From Comamonas sp. lk (lineage in GTDB: Bacteria > Pseudomonadota > Gammaproteobacteria > Burkholderiales > Burkholderiaceae_C): 64,000 nt of DNA. Location: assembly GCF_900564145.1 (NCBI RefSeq), contig NZ_UOOB01000001.1, positions 3,598,754 to 3,662,753 of the forward strand. The letters are read 5' to 3'. The position numbers and the translations under genes are program-made. Shown here in pieces: positions 55,553 to 63,408 of the stretch. The stretch's first letter is position 1; every line of letters starts with the position of its first letter. A model generated the notes under the pieces. It was not told where the DNA came from. It did not search any database and saw only the letters and a program-made list of their open reading frames with translations.

Positions 55553-56377
55553 ATGAAATTTCGCTGGACCTGGTGCCTTCCCCTGATTGCCTCCTTGACG
55601 CTGGCCGCCTGCGGCACCACCGACGGCGGTGGTGCCCGCCCCACAGGCCCTAGCGGCCCCGCAGGCGATGCGCAATCGCTGACGGCCTATCACTGGCAAC
55701 TCAAGCAGGCCTACACCCCTGCCGGTACAGAAGATCAAAGCTGGTTCATCAGCTCCAGCTCGGGCAAAGGCCTGCTGCAGCTGGACTTTGTCGACCAGCG
55801 CGTGGTGGTCAAAAATCTGTGCAACGTCATGTCTGCGGGCTACAGCATCGAAGGCCAACGCATCAATCTGACCCGCACCATGAGCACGCTGATGGCATGC
55901 AACGACAACCAGCTGATGATGCTGGAGCAAAAAGTCGGCCGCATTCTGCCCACCGCCAAGCAATGGGCCGTGCAACTGGGCCAGGGTCAGGAAGCACCGC
56001 GTCTGACGCTGCAGTTCATCGACGGCACCAAGTGGCAGCTGGACGGCAAGCCCACGGCCCAGACCCAGCATGGCAGTGCGCCGGAGCGCATCTTTCTGGA
56101 AGTCGCCTCGCAGCGCACATCCTGCAACCATCCGCTGATCAAGGATTTCCAGTGCCTGAAGGTGCGTGAGATCCGCTACGGCGACAACGGCGTCAAGACC
56201 CATACCGGTCCCTGGGAGAACTTCTACAGCGAAATCGAAGGCTACAGGCACGAGCCCGGTGTGAGCAATGTGCTGCGCATCAACCGATTCAAGCGCCAGA
56301 ACGTGCCTGCCGATGCATCGAGCTATGTCTATGTGCTGGACATGGTGGTCAGCTCGGCCATTGAAAAGCGCAACTAA
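55553..56377 (+). CDS. META/DUF4377 domain lipoprotein
   Basis: A 274-residue lipoprotein with lipobox LAAC (MKFRWTWCLPLIASLTLAAC, lipidated Cys20). The first domain (YHWQLKQAYTPAGTEDQSW... through LQFIDGTKWQLDG) is of the META/HslJ type. The second, from about residue 180 (RIFLEVASQRTSCNHPLI...FYSEIEGYRHEPGVSNVLRINRF), fits DUF4377. HslJ-like domains are linked to heat and antibiotic stress; the role here is unknown. AAGGA ribosome site. A terminator follows. Confidence 0.85.
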   Translation: MKFRWTWCLPLIASLTLAACGTTDGGGARPTGPSGPAGDAQSLTAYHWQLKQAYTPAGTEDQSWFISSSSGKGLLQLDFVDQRVVVKNLCNVMSAGYSIEGQRINLTRTMSTLMACNDNQLMMLEQKVGRILPTAKQWAVQLGQGQEAPRLTLQFIDGTKWQLDGKPTAQTQHGSAPERIFLEVASQRTSCNHPLIKDFQCLKVREIRYGDNGVKTHTGPWENFYSEIEGYRHEPGVSNVLRINRFKRQNVPADASSYVYVLDMVVSSAIEKRN

Positions 56378-56429
56378 AGACCTTCCCGCAGCCAGAAGCC
56401 GTTCACGCGGCCTCTGGTGCCCGGAATGC

Positions 56430-56457
56430 AAAGCCAGCCACAGCGCTGGCTTTTTTT
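56430..56457 (+). terminator. Rho-independent terminator after the META/DUF4377 gene
   Basis: AGCCAGC (56432-56438) and GCTGGCT (56445-56451) with a 6-base loop, followed by seven T. Confidence 0.9.
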
Positions 56458-56790
56458 GCGTCAGCTCGCCAATGTTTCACGCGGCGCAGCTATGTTTCAA
56501 CTTGTTAAAAATATCGCAATCAAATAAATTGTTTTTCTTTTAACAACAATTACTTAGCGCATTTTCAAGACAGCCACATGACAGAGGGCGGCAGCGCAAG
56601 GTTATACCCATTCGCTGTGGGCGCGCCTGTGGACAAGCCTTGGGACAAACCGGTCCAAGCCGCGCCAGCCTTGGATTCCCCATCATTGATTAAAAAATAG
56701 GCAACTCAGCGAGCTCCCAGGCCTTGCCAGACACATGGCCTACATGTTTCACGCGCCACCCCGGGCACTCCCCCAATCTATTGCAGACAT

Positions 56791-56820
56791 AAAAAAAACC
56801 GGTACCTATCACAGTACCGG
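56791..56820 (-). terminator. Rho-independent terminator after the MoaF-like gene
   Basis: CCGGTAC (56799-56805) and GTACCGG (56814-56820) with an 8-base loop; on the minus strand eight T follow. It lies about 90 bases beyond the stop codon of the MoaF-like gene. Confidence 0.85.
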
Positions 56821-56911
56821 GGGGAGAAAAGGAGACTCTGACCTCAACCCAAGGTGCCTGGCCAAACACCCTCACCAACAAACACTATGGCATCCAATCC
56901 GGCGCCGACCT

Positions 56912-57259
56912 TCAGCAAAGGCGAAAGCGCCCTTCCACAAACATGGAGGAGCGGTGACCGGAGTCGCACTGGGCATCGGCATAGGACCAGAAGGCCTGTA
57001 CCGTGCCGCTGGTCGAATCAATGACCTGACTGACCGTGAAGCCGGTCTTTTCAATCCAGTTGAGAAAATGCAGGTTGTCGCTGAGCTGCAGATAACTGAG
57101 TGTTTCGCAGCCTTCGGCCACATGCCCCATGGAGTCCACCACACGCCAGATCATTTTTCCTTCGCGTGAATAGCGCACTTCGGCACGGCTGTCCGGAAAC
57201 TCAATGACTGCATCGCGCCCGAGCAAGGTGCCTGCATATTGCATGGAGAGCATGGACAT
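56912..57259 (-). CDS. MoaF-like small calycin-type protein
   Basis: A 115-residue protein from the ATG at 57259 (MSMLSMQYAGTLLGRDAVIEF), with GGAG seven bases upstream. It is beta-rich, with the pattern RYSREGKMIWRVVDSMGHVAEG...FLNWIEKTGFTVSQVIDSTSGTVQAFWSYAD, typical of MoaF-like domains. Members are often annotated as molybdenum-cofactor proteins but their ligands are largely unknown. No signal peptide. The open frame continues upstream without a ribosome site. Confidence 0.68.
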   Translation of the reverse strand: MSMLSMQYAGTLLGRDAVIEFPDSRAEVRYSREGKMIWRVVDSMGHVAEGCETLSYLQLSDNLHFLNWIEKTGFTVSQVIDSTSGTVQAFWSYADAQCDSGHRSSMFVEGRFRLC

Positions 57260-57597
57260 GATGGAACTCCTTGGATGAAAGCCCGCAACGCGCTGGACTT
57301 GGCTTTTGCTATGTCGTGCAGTGATGGTCGCGCGCAGCCAAAATCTTGTGTGTGGGAAGGCGCCGCATGGAATCGTCGGCCCGCATTTGTTTGCAATTGG
57401 AGGCCTGTTTCCTACCCGGGAGCAGGCGGCATGGACGGCAGCGGCCGCCGCCTGCAAAACTTGCGCCGATGGCCGATACTCGAGCCCAGCCTGCCGCAAG
57501 CTGCGGCGCAGAAATTGAGCCAGGGTAAACGCCAGGGCCACTTTCTCGCCCAGCCAGAAAAAACACTACACCGCTGCCCTGGCCAAGACCGCAAACC
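57260..57597. other. 338-base divergent region between the MoaF-like and MFS genes
   Basis: No gene with a convincing ribosome site is seen. Presumably contains both promoters; none is clear by eye. Confidence 0.4.
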
Positions 57598-58977
57598 ATG
57601 CGCCGCCGCGAGTCGGTTGCGTGCGTGCCTGGCTCGCCCCTTTTCTTGCGCAATGGCGCCGGGGCTGCGGTTTCGGATCTGAACTTGTCTACTTCTGCAC
57701 CTTCGCTGCGCTCCGACACGAACGCCCCCGCCTCGCCACCGCCTCCTTTGCGCGACCGCGCTTTTGTTTCCTTTGTGCTGTCGCGCATGCTGGCCATGTT
57801 TGCCCAGCAGATGCAGGCCGTGGTGGTGGCCTGGCAGGTGTATGACATCACGCGCGAGCCGCTGTCGCTGGCCTATGTGGGTCTGGCGCAGTTTCTGCCC
57901 ATGATGGGCCTGCTGATCCCAGCAGGCGATCTCAGTGATCGCATGAGCCGAAAGCGCCTGCTCAGCATGAGCTGGCTGCTGGCAGCCGTGTGCTCGCTGC
58001 TGCTGTGGCTGCTGTCACGCAACGGTGTCCACAACGTGCACTGGATTTATGCCGTGCTGGTGCTGTTTGGCTGCAGCCGTGCTTTCAGCGGCCCGGCGCT
58101 GCAAAGCCTGCTGCCGCAAATCGTGGCCCGCGCGCAGCTGGCCAAGGCTCTGGCCACCAACAGCATGCTGATGCGTATCTCGGCCATTGCCGCACCGGTG
58201 CTGGGCGGCGCCTTGTATGCGCTGGGCGGCGGCGTGCTCACCTATGCGGTCTGCGGCATCAGCCTGCTGCTGGGCAGCGCCCTGCTGAGCCGCGTGCCCG
58301 TGCGCTATGCCGAGACCTGGACGGTCACGACCGGCTCCATGTGGCAGCGCTTTACCGAAGGCGTGAATTTCATGCGCACCCGCCCCATCATTCTGGGCAC
58401 GATTTCGCTGGATCTGTTTGCTGTGCTGCTGGGCGGCGTGATTGCCCTGCTGCCGGTGTACGCACACGAAGTACTCAAGGTGGGCCCCCAGGGCCTGGGC
58501 CTGCTGCGCTCGTCCATGGCTGTGGGGGAAGTCTGCATGGGCTTGTGGCTGTCGGCGCGGCCCATCAACCGCCATGTGGGCAAGGTGATGTTTGGCGCCG
58601 TGGCGGTGTTCGGCCTGGCCAATCTGGTGTTTGCGCTCTCGCACTGGTTCTGGCTGTCCATGCTGGCGCTGGCGCTGGCCGGCGCTGCAGATATGGTGAG
58701 CGTCTATATCCGTGGCGCTCTGGTGCAGTTCTCTACGCCCGACACCATGCGCGGCCGCGTCAATGCGGTGAACATGCTGTTCATAGGCTCGTCCAACGAG
58801 CTGGGCGAATTTCGCGCCGGCACCAGTGCCTCGGCGCTGGGCGCCATTCCTGCGGCCGTGCTGGGCAGCCTGGGCACCCTGGGCGTGGTGGCCGCCTGGA
58901 TGGCCTTATTCAAGCCCTTGCGCGATGTGGACAGACTCGAGGACGCCACGCACCTGAGCAGCACAGACGCTAAATAA
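57598..58977 (+). CDS. MFS transporter (EntS/enterobactin-exporter-like family)
   Basis: A 459-residue permease with about 12 hydrophobic helices. The first loop (VWQVYD...PLSLAYVGLAQFLPMMGLLIPAGDLSDRMSRKRLL) has the MFS G-D-x-x-D-R-x-(S/G)-R-(K/R) signature. The C-terminal part (ADMVSVYIRGALVQFSTPDTMRGRVNAVNMLFIGSSNELGEFRAG) is typical of the MFS_3/EntS group, which exports siderophores and drugs. The N-terminal ~45 residues are polar and less like the family, so the true start could be further downstream. Confidence 0.85.
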   Translation: MRRRESVACVPGSPLFLRNGAGAAVSDLNLSTSAPSLRSDTNAPASPPPPLRDRAFVSFVLSRMLAMFAQQMQAVVVAWQVYDITREPLSLAYVGLAQFLPMMGLLIPAGDLSDRMSRKRLLSMSWLLAAVCSLLLWLLSRNGVHNVHWIYAVLVLFGCSRAFSGPALQSLLPQIVARAQLAKALATNSMLMRISAIAAPVLGGALYALGGGVLTYAVCGISLLLGSALLSRVPVRYAETWTVTTGSMWQRFTEGVNFMRTRPIILGTISLDLFAVLLGGVIALLPVYAHEVLKVGPQGLGLLRSSMAVGEVCMGLWLSARPINRHVGKVMFGAVAVFGLANLVFALSHWFWLSMLALALAGAADMVSVYIRGALVQFSTPDTMRGRVNAVNMLFIGSSNELGEFRAGTSASALGAIPAAVLGSLGTLGVVAAWMALFKPLRDVDRLEDATHLSSTDAK

Positions 58978-58991
58978 TTGGATAACTGCTT

Positions 58992-59011
58992 GCGCTTGAT
59001 GGATAAGCGCT
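58992..59011. repeat. Interspersed-repeat element (core copy)
   Basis: GCGCTTGATGGATAAGCGCT, exactly the reverse complement of the core AGCGCTTATCCATCAAGCGC found at 62071-62090. A partial GATAAC-type arm flanks it. Located between the MFS stop codon and its terminator. Confidence 0.75.
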
Positions 59012-59029
59012 ACCGCCAGTTTTGATATG

Positions 59030-59060
59030 AAAAAGCCTCGCATGGCGGCGAGGCTTTTTT
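59030..59060 (+). terminator. Bidirectional terminator between the MFS and ddh genes
   Basis: GCCTCGC (59035-59041) and GCGAGGC (59048-59054) with a 6-base loop, flanked by an A run and a T run, so it can serve the converging MFS and ddh genes. Confidence 0.9.
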
Positions 59061-59080
59061 CATTGGGCGGCGCGGCTCAA

Positions 59081-60076
59081 TTACAGCAGTTCGGCCCGCA
59101 GCTGGGCAGCGCTCTTGGACGAAAGCAGGCCGGGAGCCACGTCCAGCACCGTCTTGCAGCCATATTGACCCGCTTGCGCCATGCGATGCACGGCACGTGC
59201 ATAGGCCACCAGCACGCTGGAGGTGAACTCCGGATTGCTGTCCAGCTGCAGGCGGTACTCTATGACCTGCTTGCTTTGGGCCGAGGTATTGCCGCTGCGG
59301 ATCACAAAGCCGCCATGGGGCATGGCGCCATGGTCGCGCGCCAGCTCCTCGGCGCTGATGAAGTGCACCGCCGTGTCGTACTCGTCAAAGTAGTGGGGCA
59401 TTTCCACAATGGTCTGCCGCACGGCGTCGGCATCAGCGCCGTCCTGCAGCACGACAAAGCACTGGCGTCGGTGTTTTTCGCGGGTGCTCAGCTCGGGGCG
59501 CACGCCGGAACGCACCTTCTCCACAGCGGTCTCCACGGGAATGGTGTATTGCACGCCGCCGGCCACGCCGGGCACACGGCGAATCGCATCGGAATGCCCC
59601 TGGCTCAGACCCTTGCCCCAGAAGGTATAGGTGGCGCCATCGGGCAGCAGGGCTTCGCCCATCAAGCGGTTGATGGAGAACATGCCCGGGTCCCAGCCGG
59701 CCGAGATCAGCGCCGTGGTCTGACCGCCCTGGGCCGCTTGATCGACCTTGGCAAAGTGCTCGGGAATGCGGGCATGGGTGTCAAAGCTGTCGATCAGATT
59801 GAAGTGGGCCGCCAGCTCGGGCGTCTGGCTGGGCAGATCGTCCTTGGAGCCGCCGCAGAGAATCAGCACATCGAGCTGACCCTTGTGCGAGAGCAGGCTG
59901 TCCATGGCGTACACCGGCGTGTCGGCGTTGCCGGGCTTGAGCTGCGCCGGAGGACGGCGGGTGTAGATTCCCGCCAGCCGCATATCGGGATTGAGGGCAA
60001 TGGCCGCTTCCACGCCGCGGCCCAGATTGCCATATCCGACGACGCCGATGCGGATGGGGGATGTTGTCGATGCCAT
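59081..60076 (-). CDS. ddh: meso-Diaminopimelate D-dehydrogenase
   Basis: Interconverts meso-diaminopimelate and tetrahydrodipicolinate with NADP(H), a one-step branch of lysine and peptidoglycan precursor synthesis. The 331-residue protein begins MASTTSPIRIGVVGYGNLGRGVEAAI (Rossmann GxGxxG). It carries ILCGGSKDDLPSQTPELAAHFNLIDSFDTHARIPEHF, ISAGWDPGMFSINRL and FWGKGLSQGHSDAIRRVPGV, all typical of Ddh. The ATG at 60076 has AAGGT upstream; a TTG at 60118 is in frame but less likely. Confidence 0.93.
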   Translation of the reverse strand: MASTTSPIRIGVVGYGNLGRGVEAAIALNPDMRLAGIYTRRPPAQLKPGNADTPVYAMDSLLSHKGQLDVLILCGGSKDDLPSQTPELAAHFNLIDSFDTHARIPEHFAKVDQAAQGGQTTALISAGWDPGMFSINRLMGEALLPDGATYTFWGKGLSQGHSDAIRRVPGVAGGVQYTIPVETAVEKVRSGVRPELSTREKHRRQCFVVLQDGADADAVRQTIVEMPHYFDEYDTAVHFISAEELARDHGAMPHGGFVIRSGNTSAQSKQVIEYRLQLDSNPEFTSSVLVAYARAVHRMAQAGQYGCKTVLDVAPGLLSSKSAAQLRAELL

Positions 60077-60164
60077 GCAGTGCACTACCTTTCCAGTATC
60101 AAAAAACTCGGTTGCCAATCGTTGCGATGTTATGCACTATTTTGGGGCTTTCAATGAACAAGCC

Positions 60165-61055
60165 TCAGTAAGCACTGTGTGAACGCCCACGCCACCAATG
60201 CCAGGCGCCGTCCAGCACCAGCAAGCCCACGGCAGCAAAAATCAGGGCGTAGGTCGGCAGCTGCGCGGGCTCGATGCTCTCGCCCAGCAGCCAGGCCACC
60301 AGCACCAGCAGCACGGGCTCCGCATAGGACAGCAGACCGAACAAGCCCATGGGCAGCCAGCGGCTGGCCAACATGTACAGCGCCAACGCCACGGCACTGA
60401 CCAGGCCCAGCAGGGGCAGAAGCAGCCACAAGACATCGTGACCGGCCACCAGCGGCCAGCTATTGGGCGTCCGAAAGCTAAAAGCCAGCGCCGCCGGCAG
60501 CAGCAGACCCATGTCTATCCAGTGGCCAGCCAGCGTATCGGTGCGCAGAACGCGGCGCAGCGCGAAATACAGCGTATAGCCCAGTGCCACCACCCAGGTC
60601 TCCCAGGACATGCCACCGGCCTGCCAGAACTCGTAGGCCACACCCAGAGCCGCCACGCCGGCGGCCAAGCTCTGCCCGGGGCTGAGCCGCTCGGCAAACA
60701 GCAGGCGCCCGGCCACCACCATGACCAGCGGCAGCAGAAAATAGCCCAGCGATACCGGCAGCGCCCGCCCGTTCATGGGCGCCCACATGAAAATCCACAG
60801 CTGCACGCCCAGCAAGGCCGCACTCAGCACCAGCTGAGCGGCAAACACCGGTTCGCGCCGGGCCCGGGCCAGCAGCGCCAGCGCCGCCGTCAGCTCCTTG
60901 CGCCAGAGCAGCAGCAGCGTGGTGAAGGGCAGCGTCATCAGCACCCGCCAGCCGAAAATCTGTTCGCTGTCCAGCGGTGCCAGAAACGGCGACAGATAGT
61001 AAATGGCACCAAACAGCAGGGATGCCAGAACCGAGACCACAACACCTTTGAACAT
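60165..61055 (-). CDS. rarD: RarD-type EamA/DMT superfamily transporter
   Basis: A 296-residue membrane protein with about ten hydrophobic segments and two EamA repeats. The first begins VVVSVLASLLFGAIYYLSPFLAPLDSEQIFGWRVLMTLPFTTLLL, the RarD signature; GRALPVSLGYFLLPLVMVVAGRLLFAERLSPGQ follows. The second includes LLSYAEPVLLVLVAWLLGESI. The family is annotated as chloramphenicol-sensitive or amino-acid exporter, without a firm substrate here. ATG at 61055; the frame runs up to a TTG at 61088. Confidence 0.87.
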   Translation of the reverse strand: MFKGVVVSVLASLLFGAIYYLSPFLAPLDSEQIFGWRVLMTLPFTTLLLLWRKELTAALALLARARREPVFAAQLVLSAALLGVQLWIFMWAPMNGRALPVSLGYFLLPLVMVVAGRLLFAERLSPGQSLAAGVAALGVAYEFWQAGGMSWETWVVALGYTLYFALRRVLRTDTLAGHWIDMGLLLPAALAFSFRTPNSWPLVAGHDVLWLLLPLLGLVSAVALALYMLASRWLPMGLFGLLSYAEPVLLVLVAWLLGESIEPAQLPTYALIFAAVGLLVLDGAWHWWRGRSHSAY

Positions 61056-61291
61056 CAGAAACACGCAATCCAAACAAACACTAATCAAGAACTCTTTCAG
61101 CCCTTATCCTTCAAGCACAGTACGCTATCGAATAATGAGCATTCAACACACATGGCCGGCGCCGGCCATTGTCGGCCACGCCATGGCCGCCAGCTTCGCC
61201 TACAAGTCAAGACAGTCAGGCCCGGCGCCCCTTAGGCTTTGCCTGTACAGTGCGGCACCCTTGCCTGCTCTTTGCCTCGCCCTGCCTGCCC

Positions 61292-62056
61292 ATGACTGAA
61301 GCCGCCCCCTGCCCCGAAACGCCAGCGCCTTTGCACATACTCTGGCAGGACGAGCACATGGTGGTGGTCTACAAACCGGCAGGCTGGCTGGTGCACCGCA
61401 CAGGGCTGGATGCGCATGAAACCCGGTTTGTGATGCAAACCCTGCGCGATCAGCTGGGCCGGCATGTCTATCCCGTGCACCGTCTGGACAAGGGCACTTG
61501 CGGCGTTCTCGTCATGGGCTTGCACAAACAGGCCACACAAGCCCTGGCCGCAAGTTTTGCCGCCCACGCCACGCGCAAGGAATATCTAGCCCTGGTGCGC
61601 GGCTGGTTACCCGAGGTTCTGGAGGTGGACCATGCGCTCAAGCCCGATGACGCCCCCGAGGACGCACCGGTACAGGAAGCCCACACCCAGCTGCGCTGCC
61701 TGGCACGCCTGTCATGGCCCGAAAGCTACGACGGCCGCCACCCCGAGACCCGCATCAGCCTGGTACAGGCCCTGCCCACCACGGGACGCCGCCACCAGAT
61801 CCGCCGGCATTTGAAGCATGTGGCCCATCCCATCATTGGCGATGCCACCCATGGCAAAGGGCCGCTGAACCGCTGGTGGGCCGAGCGTCTGGGCCAGCAG
61901 CGGCTTTGGCTACACGCCAAGGCGTTGGAAATTCCACACCCCGTCACCTCAGTGCCCATGCGCTTTGAAGCCGACTGGTCAACGCTTTCGCATGTGCAGG
62001 AGGCGCTGGACTGGCAAAAGCTGCTGGCCTTGCCCGGCTGGCAGCCCATTCCATAA
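61292..62056 (+). CDS. truC: tRNA pseudouridine(65) synthase TruC-like (RluA family)
   Basis: A 254-residue pseudouridine synthase of the RluA family without an S4 domain, the TruC form that modifies U65 of tRNA. The catalytic motif is VHRLDKGTCGVLVMGLHKQA with the Asp of HRLD. LDEHMVVVYKPAGWLVHRTG-like start (WQDEHMVVVYKPAGWLVHR) and the C-terminal TTGRRHQIRRHLKHVAHPIIGDATHGKG match TruC. The ATG at 61292 begins the conserved part; the open frame from 61169 lacks a ribosome site. Confidence 0.88.
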   Translation: MTEAAPCPETPAPLHILWQDEHMVVVYKPAGWLVHRTGLDAHETRFVMQTLRDQLGRHVYPVHRLDKGTCGVLVMGLHKQATQALAASFAAHATRKEYLALVRGWLPEVLEVDHALKPDDAPEDAPVQEAHTQLRCLARLSWPESYDGRHPETRISLVQALPTTGRRHQIRRHLKHVAHPIIGDATHGKGPLNRWWAERLGQQRLWLHAKALEIPHPVTSVPMRFEADWSTLSHVQEALDWQKLLALPGWQPIP

Positions 62057-62061
62057 AAAAA

Positions 62062-62100
62062 ATAGCTGACAGCGCTTATCCATCAAGCGCTGACAGCTAT
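62062..62100. repeat. Interspersed-repeat element (complete palindrome)
   Basis: ATAGCTGACAGCGCTT (62062-62077) and AAGCGCTGACAGCTAT (62085-62100) form a 16-base inverted repeat with one mismatch and a 7-base loop ATCCATC. It is the best-preserved copy of the family and may also terminate the convergent truC and DHH genes (eight A precede it, giving T on the minus strand). Confidence 0.8.
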
Positions 62101-62111
62101 GGTTTTCTGAA

Positions 62112-63134
62112 TTAAAGCGCCGCCTTAGGCGTGTCACGCACCCACTTACCCTCTTCATCGAACTGCAGGCTGGGCGCCGCCACAAACCCGTAAGTGGCTT
62201 CGGGGTCGGCCTTGAGCTCGCCCTGTAACAACTCGACCAGACGCTCGTTGGGCATCTTGAAACCGCAGGCCTGGGCATGACCGCCGCCGCCAAAGCTTTC
62301 TGCCAAGGGAATGCAGTTGAACTCCGAGCGCGAGCGCAGGCCGACCTTGGTGCCCTTGTGATTGGCATGCCACATCAGGGCAAAGCTGCCGCTCTGGCGC
62401 GCCAGCAAGTCGCCGACCTGGCTGTGGAACATGCCGGGGCAGTTGACCATCAGGCCCTGCATGCCGTTGAAGACCAGCACTTGGGCGCCGTCGGCGATGT
62501 CGGCGCACAGCTTCTGGAACTTCTCGTCCATGGCACCGCCACGGGCCATGTAAACGGCCTCCTGCTCGGGCGTGAAAGCCGCAATCTCGGCCCAGCGCTC
62601 AAAGCTGCGCACGGGTTCCATGTCCAGCGCCGCCAGAAAAGGCGCGCTTTCCTTGAATTCCCACTTCCAGATATCGCGGTCTTCGATGTAGCGAATCAGA
62701 CCGGGCACAGGCTTGTCGGACTGGAAGAACTCCCAGCCCAGACGCGCACCCGACTTGTTCATGTCGAAATGCACCACACCGCAGCGGCACTGGTAACCCG
62801 TCAGCTTCTCGGCTGCGCTCTTGTGGTGATCCAGCACCACCAGCTTGGAGACGCGCGACTCGATTTCGGCCAGCAGCACGGGCTCGAAAGCAAAGTCCAG
62901 CACGTAAACGGCACGACCCGCCAAGTCACCCAGATCGTCTGCATTCAGGATTTCACCATGGTCGAGACCGCGAAACTCGGCCTGGCCTTCATAGAACAAC
63001 CAAGCGGCCAGGGCCGCGCCAAAGCCGTCGGGGCAGCGGCGGCCATGGTAGAGGATCAGAGGCTTGGGGTCGTTGCGATCGGGGCGAACCAGCAATTGCT
63101 GAAACAGCGGCAGTTTGGAATTCTGTGGGGTCAT
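62112..63134 (-). CDS. DHH-family phosphoesterase
   Basis: A 340-residue protein. The DHH signature VVLDHHKSAAEKL is clear. The upstream metal motifs are HGRRCPDGFGAALAAWLFYEG and VYVLDFAF (Asp). The C-terminal DHHA1-like nucleotide/RNA-binding part contains LAESFGGGGHAQACGFKMP, the GGGH loop. Related proteins degrade oligonucleotides or cyclic dinucleotides, but this subgroup has no settled function. The ATG at 63134 begins the conserved part; the frame extends to 63200. Convergent with truC. Confidence 0.85.
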   Translation of the reverse strand: MTPQNSKLPLFQQLLVRPDRNDPKPLILYHGRRCPDGFGAALAAWLFYEGQAEFRGLDHGEILNADDLGDLAGRAVYVLDFAFEPVLLAEIESRVSKLVVLDHHKSAAEKLTGYQCRCGVVHFDMNKSGARLGWEFFQSDKPVPGLIRYIEDRDIWKWEFKESAPFLAALDMEPVRSFERWAEIAAFTPEQEAVYMARGGAMDEKFQKLCADIADGAQVLVFNGMQGLMVNCPGMFHSQVGDLLARQSGSFALMWHANHKGTKVGLRSRSEFNCIPLAESFGGGGHAQACGFKMPNERLVELLQGELKADPEATYGFVAAPSLQFDEEGKWVRDTPKAAL

Positions 63135-63408
63135 ATGGCCGATATTGTCGCTGTTTGCATCTGCAGCCGTGTGAAGCCCAGCCCCACCCCGGAGACACAC
63201 TGCGGCATTGCCCCTGAATGGCGTAAGTAATTGTCAGCTCACGGCTTGGACTAGCACAGGCGGCCAATCACCGGGCCTTCGGTATCTACCTAAGGCCCTG
63301 GGCTGCGCATGCGCCTATGATGGGGGTCTTGCCATTGAAATGCTGCGGCCACCGGCAGGTCCGCCTGCCGCAAAAGTGGGATTCCCACGGGTGCTCCGCG
63401 GCCCCTGT

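Larger units (their letters stand above)
56378..56911. other. Gene-free interval between converging transcription units
   Basis: 534 bases with the terminator of the META/DUF4377 gene (56430-56457) and that of the MoaF-like gene (56791-56820). Between them is an A/T-rich stretch (56500-56560) and a short region without signals. No ORF with a ribosome site was found. Confidence 0.6.
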
